Shown: in pieces, positions 8,806 to 17,800 of the stretch
Numbering within the stretch: position 1 is the first letter of the stretch
How the letters are laid out: every line of letters begins with the position of its first letter
Source of the DNA: Endotrypanum monterogeii
Lineage: Eukaryota > Euglenozoa > Kinetoplastea > Trypanosomatida > Trypanosomatidae
Length of the DNA: 27,476 nt
Direction: 5' to 3'
Assembly (NCBI GenBank): GCA_000333855.2
Contig: CM007335.1
Coordinates: 81,282 to 108,757 of the forward strand
Program-made: the position numbers and the translations under genes
Notes under the pieces: model-generated
What the model saw: the letters and a program-made list of their open reading frames with translations, nothing else
Databases searched by the model: none
What the model was told of the DNA's origin: nothing

Positions 8806-9402
8806 CCTTGCAGATTTCTCTGCTGACATACTTTATGATGCTGCCCAACAAAACCGATATTTAAAAACATGATATATGATCAGCTTCCCGCTGTTGAACA
8901 TTGTACAGACTGCTTCTAAAAGATATTTCACATTATTGAAATAGAGGTTTTTCAGTCTTTGCTTACTTTTGGTGATTGCTCTGAAAAGTGCAGTTCTAAA
9001 ATGGTATATAAGGAAGACACGACGTGGTTTGGTATTTGACTTTATCAGGGTATTTCCGAATTCTGGAGCAGTGAAAATATCACTCGCATTTTTCATTGAT
9101 CATAGAACCTTGTTTGTGGTGAAAAAACAAGGGTTTCATTTTCATAAGACTTGGCAACGAAGGGAGAAACCTTGTGCAAACACGTTGTTTAGGCCTTTCT
9201 TCTCTTCACAGACACCTCTCTCCCAATTCTCTCTCTTCTTGCTCTCGACACTTTTCCTCATGTCCTCGCTTAGTTGAACTGTTCTGCACATTTCTTTTTT
9301 TTCGCGAATACTACTTCCTGATTTTGTTATCACTTTTCGGAAAAGAAGCGTTTGCGAATTCCCTTCACTAATCGTGACAGAAACGAATATAACGTAAAAC
9401 CC
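8806..9402. other. Intergenic spacer and lysyl-tRNA synthetase leader
   Basis: No gene is supported. The right half is strongly pyrimidine-rich (9189-9310). Candidate spliced-leader acceptors are TTCACAG ending at 9210 and GCTTAG ending at 9273. A tiny frame of five codons plus TGA starts at ATG 9260, lying between them. Confidence 0.6.
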
Positions 9403-11160
9403 ATGTCTTCTGCAGAGCTCCGTACTCAGATTGAGGCTATCGCCTCCCAGATCGCCAACATCAAGAAGACGGCGGGTGCAGGCAGCAATGAGTACAAAAC
9501 TCTGGTGAAACAGATGGCAGAGCTTCGCAGCTGCCTTCCACAGGATGAGAAGAAGACAAAAGAAAAGACGGTAGAGCCGTCCTACTTCGAGTCGCGCCTG
9601 GCGATGGTCAAAGAGATGGGTCTCATGGGTGCAGCATACCCACACAAGTTCCACTGTCAGTACACGATACCACAGTACCGCCAAAAGTACGCTCCTTTGA
9701 TCTCAGAGCCCGGCACATCGCTGGATGAAATCGTCACGATTGCGGGTCGTATCATCAACAAGCGTAGCTCCGGGTCGAAGCTGCATTTCATCACCATTCA
9801 AGGAGACATGGAGACTGTACAGGTGATTTCTGCTCTTACAGACTACACCGATCAGTCCCTTTTTGCCAGCATCCATTCAAAGATAAAGCGTGGTGATATT
9901 ATCGGTATTTCAGGCAGGCCATCCTTATCCAAAAGTAGCGAGTTTTCTCTCAATGCCACCGAAATTACCCTTCTTTCAACTTGTTACCACATGCTTCCAG
10001 ACGACTATTTCGGTCTTTCTTCGTTTGAGCAACGTTTCCGTCAGCGGTACCTTGACTTAATTGTAAACCGCAACAATGCCAAGACGTTCATTGAGCGTGC
10101 GAAAATCATCAAATATATTCGCAAGTTCTTTGACGAACGCGAGTTTGTGGAAGTTGAGACACCAGTGCTAAATCAAATTGCTGGTGGTGCAGCCGCGCGT
10201 CCTTTCGTGACGCACCACAACGATCTTAACCAGACAATGTTTTTGCGTATCGCGCCGGAGCTTTACCTAAAGGAGCTAGTTGTCGGCGGTATGGACCGTG
10301 TTTACGAAATCGGCAAGCAGTTCCGTAACGAAGGAATCGATCTGACTCACAACCCCGAATTCACGAGCTGTGAAGCATACTGGGCGTATGTGGACTACAA
10401 TGATTGGATGACCACCACAGAGGATCTTCTCTACGGTCTGGCCATGGAGCTTCACGGCTCGCCAATTGTGCGCTATGCACCAAAGGACTCGGAGGGACAG
10501 CCTCTCCCAGAGGTTACCTTCAACTTCAACAAGCCGTTTAAGCGGTTGCACATTATTCCCGAGTTAGAGAAGCGTTTGCAGGTATCGTTTGACATCGTTG
10601 ATTTCGAATCGGACGCTGGTGTTCAATTCTTGATTGATCTATGCAAAAAGCACAAGACAGAGTGCCCGCCACCGCTCACAGCCCCTCGTCTCTTGGATGC
10701 ACTCATCGCTGAATTCCTTGAACCCGAGTGCCATGATCCCTGCTTTATTTGTGACCACCCTCGTGTGATGTCGCCTCTCGCCAAGTGGCACCGAAATGAC
10801 CCCCGTTTGACAGAGCGCTTTGAGCTCTTTGTCAACAAGAAGGAGCTTGCTAATGCGTACACAGAGTTGAACAATCCTATCATTCAGCGTGAGGAGTTTC
10901 TAAAGCAGATGCTTAACCGCGACAAAGGCGATGATGAGTCGATGGAGATCGATGAGGGCTTTATCACCGCCCTCGAGCACGCACTTCCGCCCACTGGCGG
11001 CTGGGGTCTTGGTATCGACCGCCTTGTGATGTTCCTCACGAGCCAATCCAACATCAAGGAGGTACTTTTGTTCCCTGCAATGAAGCGGGAAGGAAAGGAC
11101 GCGATTTCCTACCCTCCAGGGACACTGCTCAACGGCCAGGGAGTTCCCCTGCTGAAGTAG
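9403..11160 (+). CDS. KRS1: Lysyl-tRNA synthetase, class II, cytosolic type
   Basis: Charges tRNA-Lys with lysine using ATP. The first ATG is 9403, giving 585 aa, close to other eukaryotic cytosolic enzymes. Residues 1-70 form a lysine- and glutamate-rich helical extension typical of eukaryotes, which helps bind tRNA. An OB-fold anticodon-binding domain spans about 108-195. The class II core follows: motif 1 around 228-255 ending FVEVETPVL, motif 2 around 304-326 with [14 protein letters not shown] and the EAYWAY segment, and motif 3 with [15 protein letters not shown] from 532. [10 protein letters not shown] (211-220) is a LysRS hallmark. It lacks an obvious mitochondrial presequence, consistent with the separate mitochondrial enzyme known in trypanosomatids. 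The product is complete, with no missing motif. Confidence 0.97.
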   Translation: MSSAELRTQIEAIASQIANIKKTAGAGSNEYKTLVKQMAELRSCLPQDEKKTKEKTVEPSYFESRLAMVKEMGLMGAAYPHKFHCQYTIPQYRQKYAPLISEPGTSLDEIVTIAGRIINKRSSGSKLHFITIQGDMETVQVISALTDYTDQSLFASIHSKIKRGDIIGISGRPSLSKSSEFSLNATEITLLSTCYHMLPDDYFGLSSFEQRFRQRYLDLIVNRNNAKTFIERAKIIKYIRKFFDEREFVEVETPVLNQIAGGAAARPFVTHHNDLNQTMFLRIAPELYLKELVVGGMDRVYEIGKQFRNEGIDLTHNPEFTSCEAYWAYVDYNDWMTTTEDLLYGLAMELHGSPIVRYAPKDSEGQPLPEVTFNFNKPFKRLHIIPELEKRLQVSFDIVDFESDAGVQFLIDLCKKHKTECPPPLTAPRLLDALIAEFLEPECHDPCFICDHPRVMSPLAKWHRNDPRLTERFELFVNKKELANAYTELNNPIIQREEFLKQMLNRDKGDDESMEIDEGFITALEHALPPTGGWGLGIDRLVMFLTSQSNIKEVLLFPAMKREGKDAISYPPGTLLNGQGVPLLK

Positions 11161-12227
11161 AACTCCAATGGTCTTCGTCCGTCGACTAGTGAAGGTGTGT
11201 CTTCTTGCCAAGAGCGGCGGTAATAGAGGCCACATATTTGAAATCAGAAAAATCTTTCTTTCGCACATAGTCCGCTCGGTAGTGCTTTTGTAGACTTTAT
11301 GTGTGTGAATAAGTACTTGAAGGAGGGGCATCGCAAATAATAACAAAGTAGCACTTCTGAAAACGTTTCAATATGAAAATCAATCTTGATACCGTTATTG
11401 AAAGATATGTTACTTGTTTGTTGAATTCTGTTTTCTTCCTGCAAACATATTATATATATATATATATATAATATGTATTTTTGGCGAGATGCCCTTGAGT
11501 GGATGAAAAGCAAAAGAGATCCTGAGAAGTGAGGGAAACGGTGACGCCGCTTCAGTGGTATTGAGGTTTGGCGAACTGGACGGAACGAATGCTCGCGATG
11601 CATGCACGCCCTTCATAGCATCCCCAATACTCTTCTCCGATGTGGAGGAGTAAGCCGTGGTAAGAAGCTACTGAAGTATTGGTAGTCAGGAAGGGCTCCG
11701 GTCTGACATACACAACTCGCTTTTTTTTTTTACTGCTGAAAGTACGCCCGACCTTCCCTCTTCTCGATTGTGCTTGTGTTACACCACACAGCTTAACTCA
11801 CTTGCGTGCGCACAGCTCTAACGTACACACACACACACACGCTTGCTCATCTCGAAGTGTCTTGTATAGTTCTATCGACAACGCAATAGCGTCCTTGAGT
11901 GGTCTCTTAGTTGGCCTGACCACTTTTCCTCTTATCTTATACTCACTGCAGAAGCTCATTGAAGGGTGCGGGTATTATATACATATTCGTACCTCTGAAG
12001 AGGTGCAGTTATACTGAGCTGGCTCATCCAAACACTAACGCACGAACTGATGGGAGTAAGATTTTTTGGTGCCGCAGAGCAGCTTCCTTTTGGCCCCTCC
12101 TCCCTTCTCATTTTGATTTAGACATCTGGTAAGGTACTCACATTTCTCATGGATACAGTGCAGTGGCATTACCGGTAACGCAGTTAATCCATTAGGATTT
12201 CTTCTTCTTGGCGGCTCCAGGGTAGCA
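11161..12227. other. Intergenic spacer between KRS1 and the thiolase-like gene
   Basis: About 1.07 kb without a convincing gene. It contains a perfect 32-bp TA palindrome (11445-11476), a short CA run near 11826-11841 and a pyrimidine-rich tract (12084-12113) followed by an AG at about 12120. A second pyrimidine run (12200-12209) with AGs at 12219-12224 lies immediately before the next start codon, so the thiolase leader could be about 108 nt or very short. Confidence 0.6.
11445..11476. repeat. Perfect 32-bp (TA)-rich palindrome
   Basis: The two 16-bp halves, beginning ACATAT and ending ATATGT, are exact reverse complements around an uninterrupted TA run. It lies about 285 bp after the KRS1 stop codon and would form a hairpin in the 3' untranslated region. 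Confidence 0.9.
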
Positions 12228-13442
12228 ATGCAGCGCATCCGAATTGTGGGAGTGGGACGGACTGCCATTGGTGCACTAAAGCGAGACAGTGTCGACCTTG
12301 CAGGAGAGGCCTTGAGGCTTGCCTTTGCCGACGCGAACATTGATGCCAAGGATGTTGGAGCCCTCATCGCAACGCCCTCGCTGTCATCTGGGCATTTCAT
12401 GCAAGCGCACTACCTTGCCGCGAAGTTCCAGCTGAATGCAGCCAATCCGTCCATGCTGTTGAAAACAATCGACACGGGTGGCGCCAGCCCGATCAGCAGC
12501 ATCGGTGCTGCGGTGGACCTTTTTGGTCGTATGCCGCAACTTCACACAGCTGTGGTGGTTTCCAGCGACGCCGTGCACACGCTTCCCAGTGCTGAGTTTG
12601 CGAAACGCTCGAACGAGAGTATTCCGTCATCTTATCTGCCAGAGCCACACATTCCACACGGTTACGACTTTTACGCACAGTGGCACATGAGGCGGTATGG
12701 GCTGAGGCGAGAACAGCTGGCCATGGTACCAGTGCTTATGAGCGCCATGTCTGCACGGCACCCCGACGCTATGTGCCGGAAGCGCTACTCCTTGGAGGAC
12801 GTGCTTGGCGCTCGCCAAGTCGCACCTGTGACAAATCTCGTCGAGTGCGCGCGTCGCGCAGACGGAGCGGTCGCCATCGTGCTCTCGAGGGAGGACTACT
12901 ATAAGCAGCACGTCGCTACTGGACCGCTTGACGGCCGCAGACCCTATATTCTTGGGGTCGGCGAAGCCTCAGGCCCACTTTACCCGCCAGCCACGCAGGA
13001 TGAAGTGACGCCGGAGACGTTTTCATGTCATCGGGCTATGCGCTTGGCCTACGACGCGTCGGGTGGATTGTCCGCCTCTGACATTGACTTTTTCGGCTTG
13101 TATGACTGCTTCCCGATTTGCTTCATTCGCGCCTTGGAGGCGGCCGGTCTATGCGGGGAAGGCGAGGGTGGGCACATGGTGGAGGAGGCCTACACCAGGG
13201 CGGCGCGGCGCGGTGGTGAAGTGGTCCCTAGCGAGTTTCCCATTAATACTCATGGCGGTCTTATGTGCTTCGGTGCGCCATGGGAAGTGCCGGCGATGTA
13301 CAACGTAGCCGAGGCTGTCGCGCAACTTGGTGGACAGGCGGGGCCACGGCAGGTTCACCCAACCCCGCGACGTGCGCTTGTGTACGGTAACGGTGGCATT
13401 TTCTCCGCCTCAGCGGTGGCGATCCTTAGCAGTGACCTATGA
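12228..13442 (+). CDS. SLP: SCP2-thiolase-like protein (SLP type)
   Basis: 404 aa with thiolase fold signatures from end to end: an RIVGVGRTAIG start, an N-half loop ending IDTGGASPISS (81-91), YDCF (292-295), INTHGGLMCFGAP (339-351) and a YGNGG turn (386-390) before the last strand. YDCF in place of HDCF is the hallmark I recall for trypanosomatid SCP2-thiolase-like proteins, studied in T. brucei and reported as mitochondrial. By my alignment the usual catalytic residues are changed: Thr83 in place of the nucleophilic Cys, Tyr292 for the HDCF His, Ala350 for the GHP His, and Gly in place of the CxG Cys. It is thus unlikely to be a standard 3-ketoacyl-CoA thiolase and more likely binds or modifies an acyl-CoA. 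No C-terminal SKL-type peroxisome/glycosome signal (it ends SSDL). Confidence 0.82.
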   Translation: MQRIRIVGVGRTAIGALKRDSVDLAGEALRLAFADANIDAKDVGALIATPSLSSGHFMQAHYLAAKFQLNAANPSMLLKTIDTGGASPISSIGAAVDLFGRMPQLHTAVVVSSDAVHTLPSAEFAKRSNESIPSSYLPEPHIPHGYDFYAQWHMRRYGLRREQLAMVPVLMSAMSARHPDAMCRKRYSLEDVLGARQVAPVTNLVECARRADGAVAIVLSREDYYKQHVATGPLDGRRPYILGVGEASGPLYPPATQDEVTPETFSCHRAMRLAYDASGGLSASDIDFFGLYDCFPICFIRALEAAGLCGEGEGGHMVEEAYTRAARRGGEVVPSEFPINTHGGLMCFGAPWEVPAMYNVAEAVAQLGGQAGPRQVHPTPRRALVYGNGGIFSASAVAILSSDL

Positions 13443-14866
13443 TAGACTACTGCAATATGGCACACGACTTCTCTTGGATTTCGGCTTCCACTGAGGTACT
13501 GTATACTGGTCTATGACGGGGAATGGGTGATGGCTGCACCCGTTGTGTTGTCTTTTTTTTTTTTCTGTCTATTGGGGAGTTGCCGTCTTCCATACGACGA
13601 CGGGTCTGCAGGGCTGTTCTTGTGCCTTCACCACCACTTCTCTCTCTCTCTCTACTTTTGTTGTTGACGGTCATCGAGTAGCCCCCTTCCGTCTCCCCCC
13701 TACTGACGTGTCTTGTTCTAGTACTCGGGCTCGCGCGCGTGCGTTAGTGCACCCCCTGTGGTGCTTCTCTTTTTCTTTATTTGTATGCGGGTGTGCCTCA
13801 GAGCTGTGGTACGGCTTACCATTGCTGCCAAGGTGACGGTGCTCCGCACCGCCAGTTCAGTGCACACCGCTCTCTGATCTCTTTTTTTTTTTTACACTCG
13901 TTAACGCATCTACTCCGTTCCAGTCGCCTTTGAGACCTGAGCACGCTGCAAGTCCCGTCAGAGCTTCCCTCTTGATACACTTTTCCCTTGTGTACGGGGT
14001 TATGTATTGCTCCTTCCTGTGGTGGATATAAAGGGAATGTATATATATATATATATATATATATTATACAGCTTGTGGTTATCCAGTAGTGTGTGTAAGC
14101 GCGCGTTGTCCGTGCGTCCTCACTACTCGTATCCCCAAAGCGAACACAGCTGCACTGGGGGCAGGGCTAGGTGAGATAGGAAACTTGAGTCCTCTAGGAG
14201 CAAGTGTCGACTTCCCCGCCATCGCCAAAGTCGTCATCACAGTTTTCCTGACTCCCTCCCTTACCCCTTTTGTGGACCTGTCCGCACTGTGCTGCTTCTG
14301 TGTTGCATTCGCCATAGTTCCTCTTCCTTGTGTTCACGTCTCCCCCCTAGTACTTCCAACCACGTGTGTAAATACATGTGTGTGTGTGTGTGTGTGTATG
14401 CTATCTTACCACTTATTTTCGTTTTTATTGCGCCCTCCAGGCACCTGGAATACTTTTCTGCATTTCAACTCGCATCTTTCGTAGTTTTCACTGCGTTTGT
14501 GGTGTCCTTCGCCCCTCCCCCCCCCACCCCACACACACACTGCACAACGCGTTCACGATAAAACGGTTCAAGTGCAGAGAAGAGGCGATTGCTGGGTGAG
14601 ATAGTGGAGGGGGGTGGTGGTAGTGATGGTGGCATCCAGCACCTACACCGACCCTTTTCTGCTCCCCATTTGCGCTCACACCAAGATCATCTCCCCCGCC
14701 TCTCATTTCTTGGGCATGACCAACCCTGAAAGAAGACAAGGAAAGGGTGTCGGCCTCTCTCCACTCCACTCCACTCCACTCCCCCTCCTCCTCCCCCCTC
14801 GCCCCTCCTCCTCCCCCACATACCTTTCCACAAAAGCAGTGATTCAGCTGTTGAAAAAAAAAAAGC
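13443..14866. other. Long intergenic spacer upstream of the 1907-aa gene
   Basis: 1.4 kb with no supportable gene; the frames present are TG-, CT- and C-run artefacts. It holds T runs (13551-13564, 13882-13893), a TA run (14040-14064), a TG run (14379-14397), a C run (14517-14526) and, at the right edge, a very long polypyrimidine tract. Confidence 0.65.
14755..14836 (+). promoter_or_regulatory. Predicted trans-splice signal of the 1907-aa gene, with CCACT repeats
   Basis: A nearly pure pyrimidine stretch of about 65 nt includes four tandem CCACT units (14761-14780) and CCTCCTCC blocks. The first AG downstream is at 14835-14836, with CAG at 14837-14839, leaving a leader of about 28-31 nt before ATG 14867. 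Confidence 0.6.
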
Positions 14867-17800
14867 ATGAGTGCCTCTTCGAACGGATCCGCGGCGCGGA
14901 CGATCGCCGATCTCGACGAGATGGAGGACAAGCTGCGTCGCCTCGGCCTGGACATGGATAATCCCACCTCTGCGCCATCATCCTTCTTGCCCTCGGCGGC
15001 ACACAGCACTGCAGAGTACCTTAGCTCTATTCGTGCAGCGAAGCTTGAGAAACAGCAGGCACGTCTGGACAGGTTGTCGCGGATGGCAGTCGCTGCAGAG
15101 AAACAGCGGTCATCGAGTTCTAACCCAGCCGCTGTTGCGTTGTCAGGAGTTGACACTGTTGCAGGAGCCGCCGGCGAGGGTCACACGGTCTTGGGCGACA
15201 GGGCGGTCCTCGCCAGCGACGTCGCCGATGCCGCCCTGAAAGCAAAGCAGAAGACAAAAAATGATTGCGAGAAGCAACTTCGAATGGAGCAGACGTTGAA
15301 GGCGGCTGCGCACCACCAACTGGGTCGCACGATGGAGAGCACCGAGCTGGTGGATACATTGCCAAGCGACATGGTGCCACTCTTTCCAAAGACCATTGTG
15401 CCCGATTCGCGGGAGCGCAAGCATCAGGAGGCGGCAGCGTGGTGTGCTTATGTGGCACGAGGACTCGCAGAGCTCGCCATCAGGGTGTCCGACAATCGAT
15501 ACTTGCCTTCTACGGGTCTTGGTGGGCGACCGGTGTACCGCCTACATCAGGATCTATCAGTTACGCAGTGGCGACAGTGGGTAGAGGAACTGGTTTTTCC
15601 CACCTCGCTCTCAGCCACTGTTCCAGGAAGTCCGCAACGTGGTGACGACGCAGCTACTGGTAACGACGGCAATGCTCCTGACTTTTTAGGTTCTGGGTGC
15701 GTAGATGAACAACGGCAGACGAGTGATGCGGATCTTCAGCGCGAGGCGGCAAATTGTATCACGTCCGCCACTGAGGCCAAGGGGAGGCTGACTTTTCGAG
15801 CGCAGAGGGAGGCTGTTGCATGTGCCCTGGCTAAGCTTCATGCCGAGGTGGTCCGTCAGCGCAAAGCGGCAGAGGAGGCGGTACGGCTTGCGGCTGACGA
15901 GCTGAACGGTCCCATTCCGCCTGCCCCAGAGGGTGAAGTGAGTTCCCCTACTGCCCCCCGCCGCGAGGAACTGCTGCCAGGGTGGACGCAGCGGATGCCT
16001 CCGGCGGCGTGCCTGGTCTACGGTGACGACCTCAGCGGGGTCCGTCTGCTGGCTGCCACGGTGGACATGTGCGTTCAGCGTAAGTTTCACCAGCAGCAGT
16101 CCTCCGCACAGATGACGCATCGTCGATTGGCTGCAACGCGCCAACACTCATCGACGGCTGGAGAGACCTTGGATGTGGCCCCAACGGGGTTTTCCCCTAC
16201 CGCGCCTTCGGCCACCTCACATTCGGAGGATTTCTCGTTCCTCTTCGTGGTGAATGAGATCGGCGTCGAGAGCAGTGACCCTGCATTATCAGAGAAAGGC
16301 GTTGTTGTTACGTATGTGACCCCACGCACCTTGCTCGCTAGTGGCGCACTGAGTGTCCCCAGTGGTGATACGAAGCGAAACGGCTCTGCCGGCCGACAGC
16401 AGCGGCCGCAGCAGCACACTTCTTCTGGCGGCAACAATACGGTAGGCAGCAACAGCCTGTCACCGGGAGGTACAGCCCCAGCAAACTCTGGCGGTGGTGG
16501 CGGCGCAACTTCGCGCGGCAATCCGCGAAATGTAGTGTTCTCCCCGGAGGGTCGACGCGAGCACGAGCAGCTGATCGATGCTGTGGTTCGGGAATCAGTG
16601 AGAGTGCATCGCCACAATTTGGGCGTGCTGGCCAGTGATCGCATGCCGTCGTGGGCACCGAAACCGACTGCAAGCAACACCGGTGGCGATTCGGGGGAAA
16701 CCGAGCCCGTGGTAAATCAGACTAGCCCCGGCGTGTCCGCATCCGTGCCGCTTCGTACGCTTTTCCTGCTCGGTTTCCCCGACACCCCCTCCTTCAACGA
16801 GGTGCTAGCGCGGAGACTTCGGCAAGCGACGGCGGTGGCGGAGTCTGAGCTGATGGATATGGAAAGTCGGCGGCGTGTTGCCGAACAGCAGGCCAATGTT
16901 GCGGCTACGGCCGAGTTGAGCAAGCAGCGCTCAGGGACGCCTTCAAAGGGCTCAAAAGGCGCAACGCTCCAGCCGTCGCGCGCAAAGGCAAACCGGCCTG
17001 CGAAGGCCATGGCGGGCGCGGAGGAGCTGGCGGTGGCGGCCATGGTCGAGACGCTACAAGCTACGGTTGCACTGCCACCGCTGGTAGTGTTGGCAACTTT
17101 TCTCGTCTACGACTTGCCGACCCGCCACCGGCGGATCGAGGCGGCCTCGCTCGCAGCCGTCGCGACGGCAACGCTGCGGACGGGTGGCGATGATGCGGAG
17201 GATGACTTCAACACAGCGGCGGCAGGTGGCGGTGTTGTGTTACGCAGCGCAGGGCCGGAGTTTACCCATCCGGTGTACAACCCACCCGCAGATGATATCC
17301 AGAGCCGCGGGCTTCCATCATTGCCGAAGGAACTTGTCCCGACGAAGACCACCAGCCTACGTTCTGCTGGTTCCTCGAGTGCGTCTTTGTCACCATTTAG
17401 CATCCCCTCAACGTCTACCCCTGCTGTGCCCACGGCGATGGCGGCAGCGTCTCTCTGCGTGCAAACCTGGAACGTGGAACGTCTGCGCAACGAGCTGAAG
17501 CAGCAGCATGCACAGCAGAAGCGCCAGCGCAGAGAGTGGACTGCGGCGGTGGTGGTCAGCGAGCACAGTGGAGGTGGCGAGCAGGTTGCCGGGGTCCCAT
17601 CTGTTGCCGTGACCTCTCAGCGCCACGCTGCGAAGCGTCGCGACAGGTCGGTGTGGAGTTCATCTAACAGCGTTGCCAGCTCCAATGCAGATGCAGAGCG
17701 CACCAGCGTAGCAAACGCATCTCGGACCGCCGAGACTCCGACAGCGCCGGCCGTCAAGGCGCCCGATGCGGGGGGGCTCCCTCGTGCGCTATTCTTTGTG

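Noticed and set aside
14488..15156. 222-aa minus-strand frame
   Set aside because: It is antisense to the start of the 1907-aa gene and to its polypyrimidine leader; composition is dominated by CT/GA runs.
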